From positions 9,514,752 to 9,578,751 of the forward strand of contig NC_020166.2 in the NCBI RefSeq assembly GCF_000224145.3: DNA of 64,000 nt, given 5' to 3'. Shown here one piece after another: positions 37,101 through 47,489 of the stretch. Position numbers and translations under genes: made by a program. Position 1 is the first letter of the stretch; every line of letters begins with the position of its first letter. Origin of the DNA: Ciona intestinalis (taxonomy: Eukaryota; Chordata; Ascidiacea; Phlebobranchia; Cionidae). The notes beneath the pieces are model-generated. The model did no database searches and was not told the origin of the DNA. It saw only the letters and a list, made by a program, of their open reading frames with translations.

Positions 37101-40100
37101 ATTTATTAACTTCATTGGTGTATTTACTCTAATTTTACTCACCGCAGGCCTGTTTAACCTGAAGTAGTGAACTCTACCATAGTTGAATTAAAAACAGGTT
37201 ATTTTATCTATTTTTTTATATAAGCTTACCCTCAAATAAACCATCCAAAGATTTTAATTGATAAGTATCCAACAACCCGTTATTTACCGCTCGTAGATCG
37301 CCAACATAATGAGTGGCCCAAGCTAACTTTGTTGCAGTACGAGCGATCATATGAACGACATTGGTTGAACCTGGAAATCACAATAAAATTAATAATTCAC
37401 GTGCAATGGACCCTTTCCAACTATTTTGATACTTCACAGCCTTATAAAAAATCAAAGAATGGTTTAGGAAAAATGCAAAAACACACCAACGAAAAAAATA
37501 GAAAAACTATTAAATGCCTAACTCTTTGAAAACTGGTGTGAGGACTCCAGTTTAAAAACCGCTTTAAAAAAACTTGAATCACGAACCCATGATATGCTGA
37601 GCAGTCTCATGACCAGCATTCCCTCTCCCGATAATAAGAACACTCTGTCCTTCATATTCATCCAAATCAATTGGAAGATCTTCATAACCATCAACCAATT
37701 CACTGCCTGTTATAAAAGTAATTAAATTTCCTTAAAAAATAATCACTAACAAAGTTACATACATTGTAACTCATAAGCTGGGGTGCAGTGTATGAAAAGT
37801 TACATACTTGGTAACTAATAAGCTGTCACGCAGCGTATGGAACAAAACACCTGTGTTATAACAACTGTCATTCCCCGGCAACGCGAGGATAAAGTAAGTT
37901 ACATTCTTGATCATTTTAAATAAATAGATACAAGTTTTTATTTTCAATCTTCGGGGCAACAATAGTCATTATAACACAAATTCTCTGTTTCAGATACTTT
38001 TTATCCGCTAAAGTTACCTCATGTTTAACTTTGTGGGTAATTATTTTGTAAACGATAGTGTAAAATTTGGCTGAAAAAAATGTGTTAAAAACATTCAATA
38101 TTAAAATGTTTAATAATAATCACCTGCAACAGTAAAGTATCTGTGGAATACATTTAATTTATGAAAGGAAATAAGCCTAAAAATATAAATAAAATTTTAA
38201 AGATTCTTATCAATAGGAAAATACTGTTGAATACATTTATCACTAAATTTATCGAAGGAAATAATCTTATTAAAATATTATTAAAATGTTACTAAAGTTT
38301 TAAAGATTTCAAACAATGAGAAATACTGTGAGATCGGTATTTTCGTATCTTTGGCCACACAAGACAATTTAGTTATGTTTGAACAATGAACAATTGACTT
38401 TATGGAGATTGTTAATGTAACAATAGATCAAGCTACACAATCACATATGGAAGCCCACACTTAATCCTCTGTCCTTATACAGGAAACTCTAAGCTTTTAG
38501 ACAATTTTAATATTTCCTGTAAAGCCAGCTTTGCCAGCTGTAAAGTATGGGAATGTGGCTTGCTTAAAAATTTTCTGCATTTACAAGTCTGTTAAAATAT
38601 TTAAAACTTCCATGTATATAAAAATCTTAGTATTAATAGTTTAGAGTAACATGTATGTTAAAACCCAATGTTATTTTTATAGCAATTCTTTTGAGAAAAA
38701 AAATTATGGGAAATTGTTGGGTCAAAATGTGGCTGTTAAATACAATATAAAATATTATTTTTTTCTGGAGTAATAAGCCAAATCCTAGGTCCACAGGAAC
38801 CCCACTCTTACAGAAGCATATTAATTAAAGTTTAAAGTACCTGGAAATTCTGGTTTATTGGGAGTAGCTATGCCAGTTGCCATAATGACGTATTTACAAG
38901 TATATGCGTTGTTATGTTGATCCCACATTTGGAATAAACCATCTTTTCGTTTCAAGATATCATGCATGGTTGAGTTGTATTGAACTTTCAGGTTCAGTTT
39001 CGTGGCATAATCGTTCAAGTATTGTACAAGTACATCTGCTGGTGGAAAGAAGTCCTGAAAAATATAATAAATTTTTACCAGTTTTTAGATATATCGGACA
39101 ATTTGTGTTTGAGCCAGGTTAAAAAGTCTATTAAGGGAAATAAAAGTTTTTATGATACATAAAACCTCAAAACATCTACAATTTAAAAATTAAAAAGGGC
39201 AGCTAATACACTAAAGCATGATTTTTATTACTATATTATTAAAATCATTAAATAAGATGCAGGGATTCTACAAATAAATGTTATTCTTTCAAAAAAACAA
39301 AAAGGTATAAATTATTTAAAATGACAAGAGTTGTATTTTTCATTTTTTTTTAATTCTAGTAAACACTGTGAGAAAATTAAAAAATGATTGGAAAAGGTTG
39401 TTTTAATTGTATAAAAATGTTATAATTGTAAAACTTTGCTACAAGAAACGGAGAATTTAAAATCTTTACCTTTGAGTATTTGGTCATCTGCAACGATTCA
39501 TCATGACTGACAAGTGAATTCCAATCGTGTCTAAAGTTAAACTCTTTGTTTGTTTTACCGGTGTTTCTCTTGTTGATGCTGATTAGTAATCTGTGGATTG
39601 GATACTTCAAGTAGAATGTACCAGCTCCATAGCCTGTTGTATAAATGGTTTGTTGGTTAGTTTTATTGGCTGCATTGGTAAAAAACACATTAACAAAGTA
39701 TTGACCGTTTTTGTTAAATATCAGGTTTAAAACCTCATGCTGCTGTCATTGTAGCGTGTGTAAAATTTGCATACAAACCTTAACTTTTTAAGCACCAGGT
39801 ATAAAATCATTGTTACTGCTGCTGTGGGAGTGTGTGTGAACTACAAGTTTAATGACAATTGCTTTAATCCATTGGACACTAATGGGTAGTTTAAATTGGC
39901 AGTCAACAAGTAGTAAAAAATTGTGCTTAAGGTTATAATAGCAGGAGACTCAATGAGCAATGGGGTGCACAAAGTCCCCACACAAGGTGTACAATACAAC
40001 ACCAGATCTCTATTCTTTAAACTTTAATTATTAGTCGTTTTATCAAGATTTACCTTTTTCAAAGACAATGTAATCTCTGCCAGCATTCTCAAGGAAATAA

Positions 40101-40270
40101 GCGATTTGAAGTCCACCAGGTCCAGCACCAATAACACAATATTCTTTGTAGTTTGGTGTCTCAGTGTTCAACATTGGATCATCATGCTTGATACTACCAT
40201 CGTGTTTGTTGTTTCCATATACAGACAAACACAAACAAAACAGAACAAGCACAAAGACACTTAACTGCAT
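34195..40270 (-). CDS. FOXRED2-like: FOXRED2-like flavoprotein, copy D (complete, 9 coding exons)
   Basis: Exons in transcript order: 40054-40270, 39470-39633, 38841-39054, 37587-37706, 37230-37370, 36663-36761, 36179-36361, 35364-35545, 34195-34827; 650 residues, in frame throughout. Signal peptide [22 protein letters not shown] motif GAGPGG, NADP motif [10 protein letters not shown]. The NADP region is split into 120- and 141-nt exons. The conserved C-terminal block reads [16 protein letters not shown] and ends LVQTRLL, without an ER-retrieval tail. Exon 5 is the shortest of the set (99 nt). A MITE begins just past the stop codon, so the native 3' UTR has been displaced or replaced. Role as in copy E. 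Confidence 0.9.
35947..36125. repeat. Dispersed repeat of unknown type, two partial units
   Basis: Shares ATTCTATTCTATGTGGG, GCAGCATGACC and GATTTAGACCAGGATTGGCC with 24905-25005. A second, similar stretch (CTGCAACATGACAGGCAGG, GAATTTAGGCCAGC) follows at 36074. Confidence 0.5.
36455..36637 (-). repeat. Approx. 76-bp intronic minisatellite, about 2.5 units, reverse
   Basis: Repeats of CACCTCATGCTTACTGTCGA, GTTCTAACGTGGGTGTC and TTATACACCAG with TACACA. It lies in the intron of copy D between 36361 and 36663, in sense orientation relative to that gene. Confidence 0.75.
37398..37562. mobile_element. Small hAT-like non-autonomous element, degraded
   Basis: Contains GGACCCTTTCC, then CACAGCCTTATAAAAAATCA and GGAAAAATGCAAAAAC, and ends GACTCCAGTTTAAAAACCGC. 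The middle motifs recur at 56630-56741, and the end recurs at about 58180-58201 (GACCCCAGTTTGGGGACCGC). Confidence 0.5.
37738..37905 (+). repeat. SINE-like element, forward, tail with a duplicated segment
   Basis: AAAGTTACATACATTGTAAC and AAAGTTACATACTTGGTAAC are successive copies of the same tail segment. They are followed by AACACCTGTGTTATAACAAC and GAGGATAAAGTAAGTTACAT. Confidence 0.6.
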
Positions 40271-43067
40271 GCTTCTATTAGCTGAAATGATATTGAAAAT
40301 AAAAAGTTAGTGAATGAATAGTTAAACATGTATGTACTTGCGTGGTGGGGAAAACGTGAAAGCTATATACATAAATGTTTTATGAAACTCTTGACTTGGT
40401 TATCATGTATCAACCTTCAAACTTTTGTTACGAACGCCTGACAATTTCCACAACTCAATTGGACTGAAACAACTTCTGCTTTTAATTAGATGCAGTATTA
40501 ATACAATTAGTATTAGTATGAAAATCAATCTCGCAACAAATTGAACATATAGGTAAAAAAACGTAAAAAAATATCAAACTGATTATAATAATCATAACGA
40601 AAAGTTACATATACCAAAAGATATTTATATTAACAGCAAATAAATAAATTATCTTATTTGACAAGATAACAACATGCATCACAAAAAGTTTCAACACACA
40701 AGCCGTCTGTTACAAATTCTATTAAATCTAAAAAGTTTACGTTATTTTCTGAGTAAAAGAACTTTTCCTATTTACTAATTTATAATTAATCTCAAAAAGT
40801 ATCATATTTTCTATGAAACACAGAACACTTATAAGACACCACAAGTGACTTTATTCAAGCACTGCTACAAGGAGGTAAGTAAGAGCATCTGGTAACAACA
40901 GATGGATGCTTTCCTGTTAAAACTTAGTGGGAAGAAGGAAGCTATTAACAGAACATGTCACACAGCATGAAACCATCATGAGAAAAAAAAGTTTTTAGGG
41001 GTTTATATAAACTTAAAACAATAGACCTGTGTTAGAAAAAAACTTGATTAAATTTTAAGCCATTTTTTAGAAGTAAATTAACAGAAAACTAACATATGTA
41101 GCAACTTTGCTGCCAGGCGTGTTTTAAATTTGATAAGGCTTGGCTGGAAAATCGTTTTCAAAAAAAATCAAAAAAGCTTTTTAAAAAACAAAAAACCTTA
41201 GCAAATTGTTTCTACACATGTTTTATCAGAACGTTTTTACCTGGTGAAGAGGTTTTTAATTAAAACGTTGAAATGCCAAGTCTCCCAAAATAAATCAGGT
41301 TGAGCTACTTATATTTAATTATTACAATAACATGATATATACATTTTCGAAAATGATAGCGAAAATCATAATATTTATAAAACTAAGAGAATCTACAGCA
41401 AACCTCTCTTACCAGGTTTAAGGTAAAACAGCATCAGATATTTTAATTAGACATTAGCCTACTAAGCTCCTATGCCTGTAAAGCAAAACACTTTGTTATT
41501 GTATAAAAAACATTACCAGTGGATGTTCTAAAATAAGGGTTTCAAAATTGTACTACAGGTAAAATGTCTTACAAAGCTCTTTTCTGTCTGTTCCTTTAAA
41601 TTGGAATATTTGACTACTTTTTGATTAAAAGTGCTGGTAGACGAGTTAAAATATTTTTATTTTAACAGGTAAACCTTGTCACAAATCTATAACCACAACA
41701 TCCATACATTTCTAACTTTAATTTTACTTTCCGTGAGAACAAAATGAAAAAAAAATGAATTTTATACAAAGAAACATCAAACTAAAACACAAACTACTTT
41801 TTGTTCAATATTTAGTTCAAAAACTAAATTAGTTTTATTAATTAGTTAAAAATTAAGAAAATTGAAGATTTTTAATCAGGAACATTTAATAAAAAATTTA
41901 TAAAAAGATTTATGATACTTGCAAGTTTATTTAAAAGTATTAATTCCAATTTGTTTGGTAACTATTACATAACATACGGAGCATAGATGACATCATAATA
42001 GATATTATTGCATGAATTGTTCAATTACTTTTATATTCATTGCACAAAAATGATTAAGTGATCGTAAGGTTGTACAAAATAATCTCTTATGGCAACAGTT
42101 CAGGCACAAAACAACATTAATAAAAATAAGTGAAATCTGCAGCGGAACAACAATATCATACTTGCTAATGCATTGAAAAAATTACACAATTTAGATTCTT
42201 TATGTTTGTGTTTAACTTGGAAAGTTAAAATTTAGTTGAAAGCAGTGCTTCTCATTTCCTTTTTGCCACCAAAAAAGTTAGAAATTATTTAATTGGGTTA
42301 GGTCTTCTACTACAATGGTGTCGAAAGCATTTTGTAAGTTTTCATTTTTCTATGCTTTTAAAAAGTTGTGTAAAACACAATTTTGGAAATTTGTACAAGA
42401 AAAACTTTTAAACTTAATATTTGGATTAGCAAAAGGTTGAGAAACAATGGTTCAAGCTGAAAGAATAAATACAAACATTTTTATCATCTTGTTTCAAAGG
42501 ATGAGGAATGATAATGGGTATATACAGGTGATTTAACCACTTTATAAGTAATGTATTTTCTTTTAACTTTGGTATGTTAATAAGTTGATTCAAAGTACAA
42601 ATTGTGCTACGCAGAATTTTTCCGTTTATGCTTTGCATAATAGAGATCACATTAATTTATCCCCACAACACTGTCTTCTCAGTAAAGGGTAATTCCCATT
42701 ATAACAGAATCTGTGTTCTTTTATACAAATACAAATTTCCCATAAAAACAGCTCAGCCATGTACAGTGAGTATTTGGCAAATAAACTGAAATCTACATTT
42801 ACAAAATATATACAAGTAAATTATATAACGGCCCGAGTTGCAAAAAGGAGTTAATTTGGTAAAAAGTTTAACTTTATAATGCATTTTTGGCTTTATAGAG
42901 AATGCTTGGGTTTTTTTTTAAAAGCATAGCCCAACAATTTTTTTTTCCTTTTTTTTTAATTGTTTTGGTAAAAACATTATTTTTGCACCAGCATTTTTAC
43001 CAAAAGAGCTATTTCTTATATTCCATTATGCCTGTGGGCAATTTTATATTCCAACATATTTTACAAG
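40271..43067. other. Intergenic region between copies D and E
   Basis: About 2.8 kb of very AT-rich sequence. I find no supported gene, no SINE-like copy of any length and no TIR element. The promoter of copy D lies at the left and the 3' UTR of copy E at the right. Confidence 0.55.
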
Positions 43068-46000
43068 TTAATATTTCAGACTTTCATATGGAAGAAACTT
43101 TGCTGGGATTGTGTTAGATTTGAGCATTTGGCTTAAAGCTGCCAAACTTGAGGAACCATCTATTGAAGTTAAGTTGCATCCAATTGGGAGCTTGGTGGAT
43201 GTGAGAGACAGAGTGAGGCAATGGTCCGCAAACCAGTGACGAGAGTCAGTTTTAAGAGTGTCTTCTATGAACCTCCGTAAAGTTAAGACATGAGTGTTGT
43301 AGCCGTCGAATTTGGTCGTGAAGTCTTCAACAATATGGAAGTTGCGATCTGGGACTGGTAGAATCCACTTCTTATGTTTTTGGATGTATTCTTGGTCTGT
43401 TGGCAACCTCTTGTAGTAATAAACAACAGGGTGTAAGAAGTTGGACAAGTGAGCTTGGGAAGCTTCACCATTAACACGATTTTCATGGAACGGGTCTTTT
43501 CCTGCTCCGGAGAAGTTCTTCCCGTACTCCATACCAACCACCATCACTGCTCCTGGTACTTTGTGACCGGATACAATTTCAAGACGACTGATGAGGCCAC
43601 ATGGGAAAGCTTCGAGATAGGTGGAGGATAAATTGTCTTCACCGAAAATGACGATTTCACAAAGAACGGAAAACATCTGGTAGATATCGGAGGCCTGATG
43701 GAATAAAAGTTTTTTTTTAATAGAAGCTCTTTATAAGTATATTTTTTTAATGAAAAGTGCTTTTTCTGAAAGAATTTTCAGTATAAACTAAAAAAAAACA
43801 TTCTTTTTGGTTATAGGTATTTTTTGTAAAAATTATTACTTGTAAGGTATTTGTAAAGAAACCCAAAGGTAATGGGTTCATGGGTCGCCGACAGACATGC
43901 ATAAAAAATCACCCACAAAGTAACATACTTGGTAACTCGTATTCTGGCAACAGGTGTATGAACACCCATGTTATAACTACTGTCGTTTTCCGACCATGCG
44001 AGGATAAAAGCAAGTTATATTCATTTAGTCATTTATATATCATATGCAACTGCTTTAAAGACATAAAATGTAACACGAAACCTCATTTAAATGCAAGTTA
44101 CAATAATCCACTTACCTCGTTGATTCTTTTCAACATATGTGGTACGAGATCGAGTGGGTTTGAGAATTTGACAGCCGGCCATTGAACCCCATGGTGTTTC
44201 CATTCCATGATCCGATGTAAAGTACGTACTGTGTATCTGTAGCCATGGATGAACCCACCAGCTGATTTACGCCAATCCAAGCTGTGTGTGTTTGTACCTG
44301 GGGTAAACAATACATGTTAACTTTAATATCAACCCCAGGAATGCACACACCATGTAGCAGCACCCCTGGTGTTCGGGTAATAGGCCAACTGAGAAAGGAA
44401 CTAAATCCAAGTCGGTTCATTATAAGAACCCAGAGAATAGGTAAGACCATAGAAAGAAGGTATCGGGCAGAAAGGTTAGAAACCACTTTTATAAATACAA
44501 AACCATATGACATATGACTAACCTGCAAAGTAAAGTTCTCTGACGCCAATGGCTTCGTACATATAACTGACTTTTGGATATTTGCTTTTGCGAGCTTTCC
44601 CGGCAGCCTTGACCTTCAAAGAAGGATGGAAGATTGAGAAATCGAACTTAAATCCCATGCAGCTGATGACGCGATCATAACCTTCTCTTGTGGCGTCGTT
44701 GTCAATTGCTGGTTGATAAAAAATAATAGATATTATGATCTTAATGAAAAAAAATCTAACTGATAAAAAATACTGAAAAAAAAAACTTAAACCATAATAT
44801 AAATATATTAAAATCTTGTTGATTAAAAAATATTGAATAAATCGTGTTAATAAGATGATATAACTTATCCAAAGTGATATTTACTTTTTAAAACCAGCTG
44901 TATATGTTTTTACCAAAGAACTTTTGTGTATATTTTACAGATATGAACTATAAATATATATATATAAATTTTAACTATACATGAATATTAATCTGTGTAA
45001 AACTTAAAAATACTAACCTAAAGAACTTTGGTTATACTATACATGTATAATAAACAGTATAAATTATAAAAGGGTTCATACGTGGAAGATTTGGTTTTCC
45101 AGGAGTTGATTGGGATGTGTTTGTCACTTCAATGTAGAGACGACCGTCTACTGGACTTCGAACCAAGACTAGTTGTCTAACATCACCTGCGTTGAAACAG
45201 TTTTGTGAACTTTTTGTAAAATTGAAAACAACAGAAGAACAAAAAAACTTGCGTTAAATATTTTTTTCAACTTCTGTGAAATTGAAATGAGTCAAAAAAT
45301 AATTTGATATCTTCAGATCAACCATTTAGATTTGCAAAATAACTTTTTGCGTTTAAAACTAGAAAATACTGGGTTGGAGGCTCAATGCTGCTACAAGGTG
45401 GTCACTATTTCTATTCTATTTTTGTGAGGCCCTACAGCATGTCACGCCATTGGGCCAGAGATTTAACACCAGATTTAGCGCAAAATCACTTCACTTATGG
45501 TCTTATTGTCTTAATGTCAATCATACAGAAAACCACATTCAAAAAAAATAAATTAAATTTCAACCTGATACTACTGGTCAAATAATATAAAATATTCTGT
45601 TGATAGCAGACATAATATATTTTTAGCAAAGTTTTCTTCTGGTTTCTAATTTTTCTTCTACAAAAAGTTGTCTACAAGGTAGCTTTCAATTAAATTGCTG
45701 AAGCCTAGATATTATTTCATAGCCAAGATTCAAGACTCAAACAAAAAGATTGACAAGCACTTCTTTAAAATACAACAACAACAAACCTTCAAACAATCCA
45801 TCCAGTGATTTCAGTTGGTAAGTATCGAGAATCCCGTTGTTCAACGCTCTCAAATCTCCAACGTAATGCGTTGCCCATGACAACCGTGTGGTGGAGCGTG
45901 ACATCATATGAATTAGGTTCGTGTGTCCCATGATGTGTTGAGCTGTTTCATGAGCTGCGTTGCCACGACCAATGATGAGAACACTTTGTTTCTCGTACTC

Positions 46001-47489
46001 GGAGCGATTTAACGGAAGATCTTCATACCCGGTCATCAATTCATGTCCTGTCGTAAAATTAATGAGTAAAGGTTATTTTTTGTCGCTTCAGTTACAGTAA
46101 CTAAGATTGGGAAAATTGACAAAAATCAGTACCTGGAAAATCTGGTCTATTTGGCTTTGCTATTCCAGTTGCAATAATCATGTATTTACAAGTATATGCG
46201 TTGTTATGTTGATCCCACATTTGGAATAAACCATCTTTTCGTTTCAAGATATCATGCATGGTTGAGTTGTATTGAACTTTCAGGTTCAGTTTCGTGGCAT
46301 AATCGTTCAAGTATTGTACAAGCACATCTGCTGGTGGAAAAAACTCCTGGAAAAAGAAAAAACATCTTGTTTACTGTTTTTATGCTCACTGTCAGGTTAT
46401 AACATAGATGTCTACTTATACGCCATACATTATACATACATGATGTATTATAACATCTTATGCTTACTGTCAAGTTATGACTGAGTTTTTAGCTTTAAAA
46501 TGAGTGACTTACAACTTTGAACTAGCCTACTTAGGCAAATAACTTTACCCTATGTTGAGTCTGAGAAGATTAATGATAACTGAAAAGGTCAACTGAAAAG
46601 CTAATATTTAATGAATATTTAAGTTGAATTGAAAATACTTTAAATAATTTAAAATATTTTAAAGTTGAGTTCGAAATACCTCCGAATATTTAGTAATCTG
46701 CAGAGACTCATCATGACTGACAAGTGAATTCCAATCGTGTCTAAAGTTGAATTCCTTGTTTGTTTTACCGGTGTTTCTCTTGTTGATGCTGATCAGTTGT
46801 CGATGAATTGGATACTTCAAGTAGAAAGTACCAGCTCCATATCCTGTTGTATAAATAATATATTACTGTGTGTGAACTGTATTTAAATGAATGAATGAGA
46901 CTTGCTTTATCCTTGCGTGGACGTAAAACAACAGCTGTTATAATACAGATGTTCGTATCATACACCTCGTGCCAGATTACGAGTTACCACGTATGCAACA
47001 TTGTGGGTGTGAATTTGTTTGGCTGGCAATTCAGACACCCCATTAGTGACCACTAGGTTGAAGTAATCGTCATATCTTGCCCAACGCTCAAGAACAAACT
47101 GCTTATCCACACACTGCAGTAGCTTCAGCAATTCACTGTGGGCATGGGAGTAGTTATCATGGGTAAGTCACTCAAGTTCCCACACATAAAAATAAATAAC
47201 CAAACCAAAAGACCAGAGTTATGTCATGTAATCTTAACTATACGTTTATCTAACAATTTTACCATATATTACCTTTTTCGAATACAAGATAATCTCTGCC
47301 AGCATTCTCAAGGAAATAAGCGATTTGAAGTCCACCAGGTCCAGCACCAATAACACAATATTCTTTGTAGTTTGGTGTCTCAGTGTTCAACATTGGATCA
47401 TCATGCTTGATACTACCCTCATGTTTGTTCTTTCCATATACAGACAAACACAAACAAAACAGAACAAGCACAAGGACGCTTAACTGCAT
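43068..47489 (-). CDS. FOXRED2-like: FOXRED2-like flavoprotein, copy E (complete, 8 coding exons)
   Basis: Exons in transcript order: 47273-47489, 46680-46843, 46133-46346, 45787-46047, 45082-45186, 44523-44708, 44116-44297, 43068-43694; 651 residues (human FOXRED2 about 684). Signal peptide at residues 1-19 ([19 protein letters not shown]). FAD-binding GAGPGG at about 48. [16 protein letters not shown] and HDWNSL blocks typical of FOXRED2. NADP-binding [11 protein letters not shown] at about 225, [12 protein letters not shown], then [12 protein letters not shown]-type and [15 protein letters not shown] blocks. Human FOXRED2 (ERFAD) is an ER-lumen flavoprotein that works with the ERAD machinery (OS-9, SEL1L, ERdj5) and ends in a KEEL retrieval signal. 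This protein ends ESLKY, so residence in the ER is uncertain. The 261-nt NADP-region exon is unsplit, as in copy C. It is the most upstream gene of the array. Confidence 0.92.
43869..44030 (+). repeat. SINE-like element, forward, body deleted
   Basis: GGTAATGGGTTCATGGGTCG (B-box region) is joined to GCATAAAAAATCACCCACAA, AGTAACATACTTGGTAACTC and GTCGTTTTCCGACCATGCGA. It lies in the last intron of copy E. Confidence 0.6.
46379..46490 (-). repeat. Approx. 76-bp intronic minisatellite, about 1.4 units, reverse
   Basis: TTTTATGCTCACTGTCAGGT, TATAACATAGATGTC, TACTTATACGCCATACA, then ATCTTATGCTTACTGTCAAG. In sense orientation relative to copy E, in its second intron. Confidence 0.7.
46885..47200 (-). 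repeat. SINE-like element, reverse, followed by a 95-bp dispersed repeat
   Basis: 46885-47090 carries AATGAGACTTGCTTTATCC, ACACCTCGTGCCAGATTACG, TTGGCTGGCAATTCAGAC and GTGACCACTAGGTTG. 47098-47200 (CTGCTTATCCACACACTGC, CACTGTGGGCATGGGAG) is the reverse complement of the tandem pair at 9425. Confidence 0.6.

Noticed and set aside
42604-43117. Short plus-strand open frames between copies D and E
   Set aside because: Low-complexity T-rich translation and overlap with the end of copy E; no recognisable domain.
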